Shown: piece by piece, positions 37,102-44,198 of the stretch
How the letters are laid out: each line of letters opens with the position of its first letter
Position numbering within the stretch: position 1 is the first letter of the stretch
Assembly: GCF_040459645.1 (NCBI RefSeq)
Contig: NZ_JARVHQ010000001.1
Location: 2,356,001-2,420,000, forward strand
From: Bacillus cereus group sp. RP43
Lineage (GTDB): Bacteria > Bacillota > Bacilli > Bacillales > Bacillaceae_G
Direction: 5' to 3'
DNA length: 64,000 nucleotides
Notes under the pieces: generated by a model
Told to the model about the DNA's origin: nothing
Seen by the model: only the letters and a program-made list of their open reading frames with translations
Database searches by the model: none
Made by a program: the position numbers and the translations under genes

Positions 37102-37136
37102 ATTATCACTTCTCCGAGTAGGAGGGGGGTGATAAT
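37102..37136 (+). promoter_or_regulatory. Hairpin sequestering the RBS of the small toxin-like gene
   Basis: ATTATCAC (37102-37109) pairs perfectly with GTGATAAT (37129-37136), and CTCC (37112-37115) pairs with GGAG (37121-37124). The very strong Shine-Dalgarno GGAGGGGGG therefore lies inside the stem. Hidden RBSs are common in type I toxin mRNAs. Confidence 0.7.
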
Positions 37137-37138
37137 AC

Positions 37139-37231
37139 GTGAGTGAAATTACGTTGCTGCTGCAAGGTGGACTGTTTCTCATTGCATTGTTAACGTTTAT
37201 TGTCGTCTTAATTGACAAGCTCAAAAAATAA
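37139..37231 (+). CDS. Putative holin-like type I toxin (30 residues)
   Basis: GTG 37139 opens a 30-codon frame encoding a single hydrophobic helix between an acidic N-terminus (MSEITLLL) and a basic tail (IDKLKK). The helix (GGLFLIALLTFIVVLI) follows the LLT-hydrophobic-LI pattern of the short 'putative holin-like toxin' family in Firmicutes. Its Shine-Dalgarno (GGAGGGGGG) is extreme and is buried in a hairpin. Two hairpins follow, and an extended -10 promoter on the other strand faces it, as in TxpA/RatA or BsrG/SR4 systems. The protein would insert in the membrane. Function is inferred from size, family pattern and architecture. Confidence 0.72.
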   Translation: MSEITLLLQGGLFLIALLTFIVVLIDKLKK

Positions 37232-37264
37232 CAACCCACCTATGCCTATAGAATGTGGGTTGTT
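37230..37264. terminator. Hairpin at the toxin stop, terminator on the minus strand
   Basis: AACAACCCAC pairs with GTGGGTTGTT. On the minus strand the stem is followed by ATTTTTT, while on the plus strand the tail is TGTGTTTG. It should therefore end an antisense transcript better than the toxin mRNA. Confidence 0.65.
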
Positions 37265-37319
37265 GTGTTTGTACGAAACAAATAGGATAAATGAACAATC
37301 CAATCTGCTAAGTTACGTG

Positions 37320-37351
37320 GACTAGTGTGTAGCCGCACACTAGTCTTTTTT
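37320..37351 (+). terminator. Strong plus-strand terminator of the toxin mRNA
   Basis: GACTAGTGTG (37320-37329) pairs perfectly with CACACTAGTC (37336-37345) around TAGCCG, followed by TTTTTT. Confidence 0.85.
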
Positions 37352-37459
37352 ATTTATATACAGTTTTTAATTGTTTTATGTGATTGTATTGTTCTTTTCA
37401 TACTCATTATAACACAGTGTCTTTTCATGAAGAAAGGAGACCGTATGTTCTTATGTGGA

Positions 37460-38281
37460 TTAAATAGAACGTGTAGTTTCTTTAAATAGCCCATCCATAT
37501 ACTGTTTTAAACTTTCCACAAAAAATCCTTTTTTGTCTACATTATTTACGCCGACAATTGGTGATGGAAGATTGTATCTCTTTTCTGATAAATGAACAAC
37601 AACATCAAAAATATCAAATAGGCGAATGAAGCAGAACAGACCGTCTTTATCACTAAGTAAAATAAAGTAATGGTTTTCGCTCGTTGTATTTAATGTATTC
37701 CATAAAGAACTTTTGCTTAAGTCACGAACGATACTCTTTTCCTTTAATTCCATGAAATCGGCATTTAATAGAATGGTAGAAATATCAATCGCATCTGGAT
37801 CGTCAAAGTAGCCATCAATTGTTTGTACAGCAAAAGTATAAGCCATTTTTAATACACTCATCTTATATTTACGGTTATCTAAAAGCAATTCACGTTGAAT
37901 CGAACTAGCCACTTTTGTTACGCGCTCTTCTTTCCAAATTTCATTATGTAATGAAATATCGTGCTTTTTACATAGTTTCATAATTAATGCATTGGAATAA
38001 AGTATCTCATCACTTACTTCGACTACATCTGTCTCAGCGGCTGCTAGCTCCTCACCATGTTCATTCGTATAGAGAGGGGAGTCGATTTGTTTTTTCATTT
38101 GCTCAATCTTATATTGACTTAATTTATGTCTAATTAAAGGACGGTCAATATTTGTTGTCATATGTTCATGACAGGAATCACAAATTGAGTTTGTGAAATA
38201 ATATCCACATAATATCTCTGGAATGACATATTGTTCACTAAGTTCTTTCGTATCTTTTCTGCAAATGATGCATTGTGTCAT
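37460..38281 (-). CDS. HNH_5-like zinc-binding protein
   Basis: This 273-residue protein begins with a zinc-ribbon HNH-like module. CIICRK (about 4-9) and a second pair CDSC (about 33-36) flank SEQYVIPEILCGYYFTNSI. In HNH endonucleases of this type the segment reads E-H-x-IP; here it is EQYVIP, so the first catalytic His is absent. The rest (about 60-273) is an alpha/beta region with no recognised motif. ATG 38281 is preferred because AAAGGTGAT lies upstream; a longer frame from 38395 has no RBS. It may have lost nuclease activity. It diverges from the AI-2E permease gene. Confidence 0.65.
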   Translation of the reverse strand: MTQCIICRKDTKELSEQYVIPEILCGYYFTNSICDSCHEHMTTNIDRPLIRHKLSQYKIEQMKKQIDSPLYTNEHGEELAAAETDVVEVSDEILYSNALIMKLCKKHDISLHNEIWKEERVTKVASSIQRELLLDNRKYKMSVLKMAYTFAVQTIDGYFDDPDAIDISTILLNADFMELKEKSIVRDLSKSSLWNTLNTTSENHYFILLSDKDGLFCFIRLFDIFDVVVHLSEKRYNLPSPIVGVNNVDKKGFFVESLKQYMDGLFKETTRSI

Positions 38282-38430
38282 ATTTATCACCTTTACCTGC
38301 AAATTTGTCTGTAATCTCATTGTAGTGTATTTAATGGTATTTTGGAATATTGTAAAGGAAAATATTATGTAAAATTCATGTTTATTTTGGTACAATGAAA
38401 AGAAGTGCTAGTTTAAAGGAGGATGTTTTT

Positions 38431-39516
38431 TTGAAATCGAAAGTGCACTTTTGGACATTAGAAGTGCTGATGGTTGTAGGAATTATATTTATTTGCACAA
38501 AAATATCGTTTCTATTTCAACCGATTGGTATCTTCATATCAACATTATTTTTCCCGATTTTAATCGCGTTATTTTTATACTTCATATTTAACCCAGTGTT
38601 AGTCTTTTTGGAGAATAAAAAAGTACCTAGAGGTTTAGCGATTTTACTACTGTATCTTTTTATCATCACATTAACTGGAGTTGCTATTGGAGTAGTTGTT
38701 CCAACCATCTCACAACAGCTAATGGATTTAGTGAAAAACATGCCGACTTATATAAAAGAGGGGAAAGTATACATACAAGATCTATCCCATCATAGGTTAT
38801 TTGAATGGTTATCAACACAAAACTACGTTTCCATTGAAACAATTGAGAAAAATGCGATTGAATACTTAAAGGAAATACCAAACACAATTACGTCGAGTGC
38901 AACGGCTTTATTTGGTATCATCACGAACGTTGCGTTAGTTATCTTTACAGTACCGTTCATTTTATTTTATATGTTTAAAGATGGACATGCATTTCCAGGA
39001 AAAGCTGTTAGTGTATTACCAGAGTCTTACCGTGAAGAAGGACTTCGTATCATAAAGGAAACGAACGAAACATTATCTGCATATATTCAAGGTCAAGCGC
39101 TCGTTTGTTTATTTATAGGTGCCTTTACATTTACTGGTTACTTAATTATCGGTTTACCGTATGCTTTCGTTTTAGGAATTATCGCAGCATTTACAAACAT
39201 CATTCCAAACTTGGGCCCATTTATCGGAGCAGCACCAGCTGTCATTATAGGTCTGTTCGTATCTCCGATGCAAGCTTTGTATGTTATTATTATTGTAACA
39301 ATTGTACAACAGTTTGAAAGTAACATTATATCGCCACGTATTATGAGTTCAAAATTAAACATCCATCCGTTAACAATTATCATCCTTATTTTAGGGGTAG
39401 GTAATTTCGCGGGAATTATCGGAATGATTTTAGCAGTGCCTGCTTATGCGGTAACTAAAACAGTTGTTTCGAACTTAGTGAGATTGTTTAAGACGAAACG
39501 AAGTAAACGGAAATAG
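38431..39516 (+). CDS. AI-2E family (UPF0118) membrane transporter
   Basis: This 361-residue protein has about eight membrane segments, with the AI-2E family features ALFLYFIFNPVLVFLENKKVPRG near the start, YIQGQALVCLFIGAFTFTGY, and the C-terminal PNLGPFIGAAPAVIIGL and PRIMSSKLNIHPL. Members move autoinducer-2, Na+/Li+ or other solutes; no substrate is certain. TTG 38431 is preferred because AAAGGAGG lies 8 bases upstream; an ATG at 38395 lies before that site. It is single and followed by a hairpin. Confidence 0.88.
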   Translation: MKSKVHFWTLEVLMVVGIIFICTKISFLFQPIGIFISTLFFPILIALFLYFIFNPVLVFLENKKVPRGLAILLLYLFIITLTGVAIGVVVPTISQQLMDLVKNMPTYIKEGKVYIQDLSHHRLFEWLSTQNYVSIETIEKNAIEYLKEIPNTITSSATALFGIITNVALVIFTVPFILFYMFKDGHAFPGKAVSVLPESYREEGLRIIKETNETLSAYIQGQALVCLFIGAFTFTGYLIIGLPYAFVLGIIAAFTNIIPNLGPFIGAAPAVIIGLFVSPMQALYVIIIVTIVQQFESNIISPRIMSSKLNIHPLTIIILILGVGNFAGIIGMILAVPAYAVTKTVVSNLVRLFKTKRSKRK

Positions 39517-39527
39517 AATATGTTGAG

Positions 39528-39569
39528 AAAGATACACCGCTTAATAAGTGATGTATCTTTTATTTTTTT
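39528..39569 (+). terminator. Terminator of the AI-2E permease gene
   Basis: AAAGATACA pairs with TGTATCTTT, followed by TATTTTTTT. Confidence 0.8.
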
Positions 39570-39641
39570 GAGTGTATGAAATACTTATTATTATATATTT
39601 TTTATACATCAAATCAGTCGGTAAATTTTTGTTAAATAAAC

Positions 39642-39800
39642 TTTATCCCGCTATTTGCGGACAGTAAAACCCCCACCTCAAAATTCAGGTGAAGCAAAGA
39701 AGTTAGGGGGGAATCGGGCTGCCCGTAAACGCCCGATTGGTGAGGGCTAATAATCAGTGGAGGACGAACAAAATCCCCACTGATTAAAGTTTCACTTTAT
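39642..39800 (+). repeat. bcr1-like element A (about 159 bases, TTTAT-flanked)
   Basis: The element begins TTTATCCCGC and ends GATTAAAGTTTCACTTTAT, so TTTAT flanks both sides. Inside are CAGTAAAACCCCCACCTC, GCTGCCCGTAAACGCCCG, GGTGAGGGCTAATAATCAG and short inverted repeats. The copy at 48017 is very similar. This matches my memory of the bcr1 repeats of the B. cereus group, which are non-autonomous mobile elements with TTTAT target duplications. It lies between the permease gene and the YrzI array. Confidence 0.8.
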
Positions 39801-39900
39801 AAACTATGTGGAATCCCTCTGAACTATCCAAATCATTTCTTTACACCGCGTCATTAACATCATAATCGACTCCTTTCATTTCTAATATAAGTTCAAGCAA

Positions 39901-40041
39901 TTATAGGTGAGTGTAGTACTTGCTTCTACGATCACGAATTTCATCTATAATCTTTTTATACTGTTTCTCTTGTTTTGCTTCATTTGCAGATATAGTTTCT
40001 TTTTGAATCGTAATGGTTAAAAAGAAAAGGTGAAACTTCAT
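39901..40041 (-). CDS. YrzI-family small protein, array copy 7
   Basis: This 46-residue protein (MKFHLFFLTITIQKETISAN...) is the last copy in transcription order and is clearly related to the others through FFLTITIQK at the start and a C-terminal RSKYYTHL. It is the most diverged of the MKF-type copies, with a longer run of Lys and Gln in the centre. It has AGGAGG-type RBS GGAGGAATT upstream. The family is annotated as very small Bacillus proteins possibly linked to sporulation; function is unknown. Confidence 0.8.
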   Translation of the reverse strand: MKFHLFFLTITIQKETISANEAKQEKQYKKIIDEIRDRRSKYYTHL

Positions 40042-40068
40042 ACATGAATTCCTCCTTTCGAATAGGAA

Positions 40069-40209
40069 TTACAGGTGACTACAATAATGACTTTGTCGTT
40101 CTTTTACATTGTCCATCGACTGTTCAATTTGTCGGTCATGAAGTATATCAGACTCAGACAGTTTATTTTTTTGAATGGTAATAGTTAAAAATAATACTCT
40201 GAATTTCAT
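40069..40209 (-). CDS. YrzI-family small protein, array copy 6
   Basis: This 46-residue copy starts MKFRVLFLTITIQKNKLSES and ends KERQSHYCSHL. The Cys near the end is shared with copy 1 only. AAAGGGG precedes the start. It is separated from copy 7 by 27 bases, which carry the RBS of copy 7, so translation from one long mRNA is likely. Confidence 0.82.
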   Translation of the reverse strand: MKFRVLFLTITIQKNKLSESDILHDRQIEQSMDNVKERQSHYCSHL

Positions 40210-40235
40210 TGGATTTTTACCCCTTTATAATTTAA

Positions 40236-40379
40236 TTAGTAAAGACGATTGTAATAAGAGGACTGTCGTTCTTTTACTTCGTCCATAATATTTTTAATTT
40301 GTTGTTCACGTAAGATTTCAGCTTTTGAAGATTTACGTTTTTGAATGGTGATAGTTAACAAGAAAGCTTTAAATTTCAT
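40236..40379 (-). CDS. YrzI-family small protein, array copy 5
   Basis: This 47-residue copy (MKFKAFLLTITIQKRKSSKA ... SSYYNRLY) belongs to the group of three near-identical copies 3, 4 and 5. Together with its spacer it repeats with a 170-base period. Differences from copy 4 are concentrated in the centre (SKAEILREQQ against SKDEISHEQQ), while the C-terminal half is identical. Confidence 0.85.
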   Translation of the reverse strand: MKFKAFLLTITIQKRKSSKAEILREQQIKNIMDEVKERQSSYYNRLY

Positions 40380-40405
40380 TAGGATATTGCCCCTTTATAA
40401 TTTAA

Positions 40406-40549
40406 TTAGTAAAGACGATTGTAATAAGAGGACTGTCGTTCTTTTACTTCGTCCATAATATTTTTAATTTGTTGTTCGTGAGAAATTTCGTCTTTTGAAA
40501 GTTTACGTTTTTGAATGGTAATCGTTAAAAAGAAAGCTTTAAATTTCAT
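40406..40549 (-). CDS. YrzI-family small protein, array copy 4
   Basis: This 47-residue copy (MKFKAFFLTITIQKRKLSKD ... SSYYNRLY) differs from copy 3 at only two residues that I can see (Gln for His in EQQIKN, Leu for Phe in NRLY). The non-coding spacer is also nearly the same, so copies 3-5 arose by recent tandem duplication. RBS AAAGGGG. Confidence 0.87.
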   Translation of the reverse strand: MKFKAFFLTITIQKRKLSKDEISHEQQIKNIMDEVKERQSSYYNRLY

Positions 40550-40575
40550 TAGGATATTGCCCCTTTATAATTTAA

Positions 40576-40719
40576 TTAGTAAAAACGATTGTAATAAGAG
40601 GACTGTCGTTCTTTTACTTCGTCCATAATATTTTTGATATGTTGTTCGTGAGAAATTTCATCTTTTGAAAGTTTACGTTTTTGAATGGTAATCGTTAAAA
40701 AGAAAGCTTTAAATTTCAT
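40576..40719 (-). CDS. YrzI-family small protein, array copy 3
   Basis: This 47-residue copy (MKFKAFFLTITIQKRKLSKD ... SSYYNRFY) has a hydrophobic N-terminal strand or helix, then an amphipathic, highly charged helix (EQHIKNIMDEVKERQSS) and an aromatic end. The same plan is seen in all seven copies. RBS AAAGGGG lies 8 to 9 bases upstream. Confidence 0.87.
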   Translation of the reverse strand: MKFKAFFLTITIQKRKLSKDEISHEQHIKNIMDEVKERQSSYYNRFY

Positions 40720-40747
40720 TAGGTTATTACCCCTTTAAAAAATATTT

Positions 40748-40891
40748 TTAATACATTTGTGTATAATACGAACTTTTAATGTCCGTTATTTTATCCATAG
40801 TTTGTTTTAATTGTTGTTTACGAAAGATTTCAGCTTCAGATAAAGTTTTTTTCTGAAGTGCAGTCGTAAAAAAGAAAATATGAAAAGTCAT
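40748..40891 (-). CDS. YrzI-family small protein, array copy 2
   Basis: This 47-residue copy (MTFHIFFFTTALQKKTLSEA ... SSYYTQMY) is diverged from the core copies: TTALQKK replaces TITIQKR, and the central helix reads RKQQLKQTMDKITDIK. The Tyr-rich end is kept. GGAGGAATT is its RBS. It lies 29 bases before copy 3. Confidence 0.82.
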   Translation of the reverse strand: MTFHIFFFTTALQKKTLSEAEIFRKQQLKQTMDKITDIKSSYYTQMY

Positions 40892-40918
40892 AATCGAATT
40901 CCTCCTTTCGAAAAGGAA

Positions 40919-41059
40919 TTACAAGTGATCGCAATAATGTGCTTGGCGCTCCTTAACACGATCCATTGCTTTTTCAATTTGTTCATTATGAAGCATTTCA
41001 GCCTTTGAAAGTGTGTTTCTTTGAATCGTAATACTTAAAAACAATACGTTAATAGTCAT
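40919..41059 (-). CDS. YrzI-family small protein, array copy 1
   Basis: This 46-residue copy (MTINVLFLSITIQRNTLSKA ... RVKERQAHYCDHL) is the first in transcription order. AAAGGAGCAAC lies before the ATG. A longer in-frame extension upstream runs through two terminator hairpins and is not credible. The promoter for the array should lie in the short interval between those hairpins and this start. Confidence 0.83.
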   Translation of the reverse strand: MTINVLFLSITIQRNTLSKAEMLHNEQIEKAMDRVKERQAHYCDHL

Positions 41060-41110
41060 CGAATGTTGCTCCTTTCTTAAAAAAATAATGTAAGAGACTA
41101 AAAAATCGCA

Positions 41111-41146
41111 CAAAAAAGCCACAGGAAGATATCGTTCTCCTATGGC
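41111..41146 (-). terminator. Terminator hairpin T2 before the YrzI array
   Basis: AGCCACAGGA (41117-41126) pairs with TCCTATGGCT (41137-41146). On the minus strand TTTTTTG follows. It is the second of two consecutive terminators. Confidence 0.75.
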
Positions 41147-41154
41147 TGGGCGTG

Positions 41155-41189
41155 AAAAAGCCACAGGAAAGTATACGACCTCCTGTGGC
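41155..41189 (-). terminator. Terminator hairpin T1 before the YrzI array
   Basis: GCCACAGGA (41160-41168) pairs perfectly with TCCTGTGGC (41181-41189), followed on the minus strand by TTTTTC. The stems of T1 and T2 share the same sequence, so one looks like a copy of the other. Confidence 0.75.
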
Positions 41190-41223
41190 GAATTTATGAA
41201 TTAATAGAAATAAAGTACGATTT

Positions 41224-41322
41224 TCAATTCTCCGTTAGGGTGGTCGAATTCATATTTAATTGTCCGAAAAACACAGGTGCAGTTAACGCTAAAGTTAAAG
41301 CATGTAATTGTAATTTCATCAT
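41224..41322 (-). CDS. Possible 32-residue peptide upstream of the YrzI array
   Basis: ATG 41322 opens a 32-codon frame (MMKLQLHALTLALTAPVFFG...TTLTEN) preceded by AAAAGGAGG with a 9-base gap. The N-terminal part is hydrophobic, with an Ala-Pro near residue 15, like a short signal or membrane peptide. Two tandem terminators follow it on the same strand. No family is recognised. The RBS and terminators argue for a real gene. Confidence 0.45.
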   Translation of the reverse strand: MMKLQLHALTLALTAPVFFGQLNMNSTTLTEN

Positions 41323-41489
41323 TTCCTTCGACCTCCTTTTAGAATATTTTTCTTACGTTAGTAAGTATATACAATTAATGGATAATTGTAAACATAAAAA
41401 TTGAAAATTTTTAATTTTGATTAAAATGCGTATATTTTAAAGGGTACGTTGTATCGATTGGATAATAAATAGAACTTGGGGGGTGTCTA

Positions 41490-42023
41490 ATGAAGTATAT
41501 GAATAGAATAGCAGGTGTTATGCTAACAATTTTTATATTTGGTACTGCTTGTTCTAATGGAGAACAAATAAAAGAAATACTACATATTGAACCTGGGGCT
41601 TTTAAAAAATATACGGGGACATACGTTGGAAATAATTCCGACGTGTTTGCGATTGTTAAAAACTTACCTGGTGGTGAAACAGTTCAAAGTTTAAATTTAG
41701 AAAATGAAAATATTAAAGTGGAATATGGTGCAAAAGAGAATGGAAATCTTACAGAAGAAATGATTGAGACGTATTGGTTTGATGGGAAGGATACGATGAA
41801 GAAGAATTTTCTCTTTAATGCTATTTATCTTGCAGTTTTAGTACCGAATGCGAAAGGGTATGAGTTTCGGGTTGAAAATCAAAGTTTTGCATTGAAAAGA
41901 GAAGAACTTTTACCCATACTCTATAAAGAATTTTATGATTTGCCAAAGGATGATCTTATATGGAATAGGGCAATCGTAATGAACTTCTTTTACGGTAATC
42001 AAAAAAATAGAAAGGCTAGTTAA
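41490..42023 (+). CDS. DUF4825-type lipoprotein
   Basis: This 177-residue protein has a signal with a lipobox-like FGTAC (Cys21). The mature part starts with the DUF4825 pattern: YTGTYVGNNSDVFAIVKNLPGGETVQSLNLENENIKVEYG (about 42-80). The family is secreted or membrane-anchored with unknown function. RBS TTGGGGGGTG. It diverges from the small-peptide array and ends before a hairpin at 42135. Confidence 0.75.
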   Translation: MKYMNRIAGVMLTIFIFGTACSNGEQIKEILHIEPGAFKKYTGTYVGNNSDVFAIVKNLPGGETVQSLNLENENIKVEYGAKENGNLTEEMIETYWFDGKDTMKKNFLFNAIYLAVLVPNAKGYEFRVENQSFALKREELLPILYKEFYDLPKDDLIWNRAIVMNFFYGNQKNRKAS

Positions 42024-42134
42024 TAATAAAGATTTTCGAAAGCAATTTTTTGATAGATATCCTGTACGGGAATCTAAGTTATAGGGAGGGAGATGGGGTT
42101 ATTTCATGATTGAAAATACGAACATTTTTAAAGG

Positions 42135-42163
42135 GAGTCATTCATTATCGAATGACTCTTTTT
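42135..42163 (+). terminator. Terminator after the DUF4825 gene
   Basis: GAGTCATTC pairs with GAATGACTC, followed by TTTTT. Confidence 0.8.
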
Positions 42164-42248
42164 CGATGAAAATTATGGAAAAAAATATAACGATGTGCTA
42201 TGGTTAATTACATAAGTAATGAACCTATGAACTTAAGGTGGTGAAATC

Positions 42249-42626
42249 GTGAAACCTACTTTAGAACAAAATAAGTTAATATACATACAAATTGCAGAAA
42301 CCATTGAATCTGATATTTTAAAAGACATATTGCTTGAAGAAGAACAAGTTCCATCGACAAATCAATTTGCGAAGATGTTACAAATTAATCCGGCTACAGC
42401 TGCAAAAGGAGTAAATCTACTAGTGGATGAGGGGATTTTATATAAAAAGAGAGGGATCGGGATGTTTGTTACAAAGGGAGCAAAAGAAGTCGTACTAAAA
42501 AAAAGACAAAATACTTTTATGACCGAGTATTTACCTAAAGTGTGGGAAGAAGCAAAAGTACTAGAAATATCAAAAGACGAATTGATGGAAATGATACAAA
42601 AAATTACGAAGGAGGGGAAAGAGTAA
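42249..42626 (+). CDS. GntR-family regulator (YtrA-like, short)
   Basis: This 125-residue protein has a GntR winged helix-turn-helix (ILLEEEQVPSTNQFAKMLQINPATAAKGVNLLVDEGILYKKRG, about 25-68) and only a short helical tail. That is the YtrA subgroup, which usually represses an adjacent ABC exporter. It starts at GTG 42249 (RBS AAGGTGG). Its stop overlaps the start of the ATPase gene (TAATG), so the three genes 42249-44166 form an operon. Confidence 0.88.
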   Translation: MKPTLEQNKLIYIQIAETIESDILKDILLEEEQVPSTNQFAKMLQINPATAAKGVNLLVDEGILYKKRGIGMFVTKGAKEVVLKKRQNTFMTEYLPKVWEEAKVLEISKDELMEMIQKITKEGKE

Positions 42627-43498
42627 TGTTTGCACTTGAAACGAAAGGTTTAACGAAAAAATATAAAAGGAAACTAGCTGTAAATGAAGTAACAATTTCA
42701 TTGGAAGGACATAAAATATATGGTTTGCTTGGAAGAAACGGAGCGGGGAAAACAACATTATTAAACCTTCTTGCTGGACAAATTATTTCAAGTAGTGGAA
42801 GTGTATCTATATTTGGCGAAAATGTTTTTGAAAATAGTAAAGCGATGCGAAATATTTGTTTCGTAAAGGTGAAAGAAAACATTAATTTAAGTAGTAAGGT
42901 AAAAGATGTTTTTTATTTGTGTAACATGTTTTATGAAAATTGGGATCAAGAATATGCTGAGGAACTTATAAAAAAATTTCAATTGAATGCAAAAGAAAAA
43001 TATTATGATTTATCCCATGGCATGCAAACAATTGTTGGTATTATTAAAGGTTTAGCTAGTAGAGCACCAATTACTATTTTTGATGAGCCGACTACCGGTT
43101 TAGATGCAGCACATCGAGAGTTGTTTTACGAATTACTATTGGAAGATTATAGTGAATATCCACGAACAATCATCTTATCAACACATTTAGTTGAGGAAGT
43201 GTCCCATGTTATAGAAAATGTAATCATATTAAAAGAAGGATCATTAGCTGTTCAATCCTCTGTGGAAGATTTTTTAGAAAAAGGACACATAATATCAGGA
43301 CATAAAGATAAAGTGACAAATTTTTTAATGGGGAAAAATGTTGTAAAGCAAGAGTTGTATGGGAATAAAGAGATTTCTGTGATATGGGAAGATCTTTCTG
43401 CTAGAGATTATGAGCTGTTAGAAACTGAAGGGTTAGAAATAGACAGAGTAACACTGCAAAAACTATTTATTTATCTAACAGATAATGAGGTGAAATGA
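42626..43498 (+). CDS. ABC transporter ATP-binding protein
   Basis: This 290-residue ATPase has Walker A GRNGAGKTT (about 36-44) and Walker B ITIFDEPTTGLD. The signature position reads LSHGM instead of LSGGQ, a deviation found in YtrB-type exporters. AAGGAGGGG lies upstream. It pairs with the permease encoded next, whose ATG overlaps its stop codon (ATGA). The cargo is unknown. Confidence 0.88.
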   Translation: MFALETKGLTKKYKRKLAVNEVTISLEGHKIYGLLGRNGAGKTTLLNLLAGQIISSSGSVSIFGENVFENSKAMRNICFVKVKENINLSSKVKDVFYLCNMFYENWDQEYAEELIKKFQLNAKEKYYDLSHGMQTIVGIIKGLASRAPITIFDEPTTGLDAAHRELFYELLLEDYSEYPRTIILSTHLVEEVSHVIENVIILKEGSLAVQSSVEDFLEKGHIISGHKDKVTNFLMGKNVVKQELYGNKEISVIWEDLSARDYELLETEGLEIDRVTLQKLFIYLTDNEVK

Positions 43499-44166
43499 AA
43501 ATGCTTTTAAAACAATTAAAGTTACATATGAAATTTCATTATAAGGCTGTTCTTATCTTTTGGTGTGTGGCATTACTTATAAAATGGACAACAACTGCAA
43601 CTGATATAAAGGGACTAAAGGTAGCATTTTTACATGATATCTTCAATAATTCATCTATTGCAATTGCAATATTTATTGTGGCAGGTGTTTTTCTTGTTCA
43701 AGATGACATATTTCGTACAGTTGTCTCATTTGGCGTTACTAGATTACAATTCTTTATTGGTTCAGTATGTTTTATTATATTACAATCAGTAATTTTTTCA
43801 TTTCTTCAGGTTTTGCTTTTACAAGGTACATTTTATGAAACGAAACATATAAATTTAGGAGCACATACAATCGAACAATTCTTTGCACAGTTCGTGTTCT
43901 ATCTTTTATTAGCTAGCTTATTTCAATTAACAACTATTTTTCAGAAAAGATTTAATTGGATAGGCTTTGCTTTTAGTGTGATTTTTTTCTTGGGGTTGAC
44001 GAGTACAATTTATGGTAAGGTAGGTTTGAAAGAATTGGTATTTATTGATAGTAAATCGTTACTTGATATACCTAATTTTATATCAATTTCGATAGTGCTT
44101 ATTTTAATATACTTTATAATTAGCGCTCTATTTATTCGTAAAGTTTCTTTTGAGGATACGATTTAA
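43495..44166 (+). CDS. ABC transporter permease subunit
   Basis: This 223-residue protein has six hydrophobic segments (about 17-30, 52-73, 91-110, 134-147, 154-169, 193-213) and no other domain. It overlaps the ATPase gene by four bases and should form its membrane partner. The GntR/ATPase/permease order resembles ytrABC-type operons that respond to wall-active agents; this is inference. AGGTG within the ATPase gene is the RBS. Confidence 0.8.
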   Translation: MKMLLKQLKLHMKFHYKAVLIFWCVALLIKWTTTATDIKGLKVAFLHDIFNNSSIAIAIFIVAGVFLVQDDIFRTVVSFGVTRLQFFIGSVCFIILQSVIFSFLQVLLLQGTFYETKHINLGAHTIEQFFAQFVFYLLLASLFQLTTIFQKRFNWIGFAFSVIFFLGLTSTIYGKVGLKELVFIDSKSLLDIPNFISISIVLILIYFIISALFIRKVSFEDTI

Positions 44167-44198
44167 GCACAATTACTTGAAGAGAGAAGGAAGACTGT

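Larger units (their letters stand above)
37230..37399 (-). ncRNA. Predicted antisense antitoxin RNA
   Basis: The minus strand has an extended -10 TGTTATAAT (plus positions 37406-37414), with only a weak -35 (TTCTTC, about 37429-37434). A transcript from about 37399 would end at the hairpin 37230-37264 and overlap the 3' end of a toxin mRNA that runs to 37351. This convergent overlap is the standard layout of type I systems. There is no direct evidence for the RNA. Confidence 0.4.

Noticed and set aside
39804..39863. A 19-codon frame with AAAGGAG after the YrzI array
   Set aside because: Strong RBS, but the peptide has no YrzI features and ends right at the bcr1 element; it may be a truncated gene start but cannot be supported.
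39901..41059. The 170-base direct repeats as a CRISPR-like array
   Set aside because: Each unit contains a full small gene with RBS; there are no short repeats with unique spacers.
42106..42207. Short frame between the DUF4825 and GntR genes
   Set aside because: It reads straight through a clear terminator hairpin and has a poorly placed RBS.
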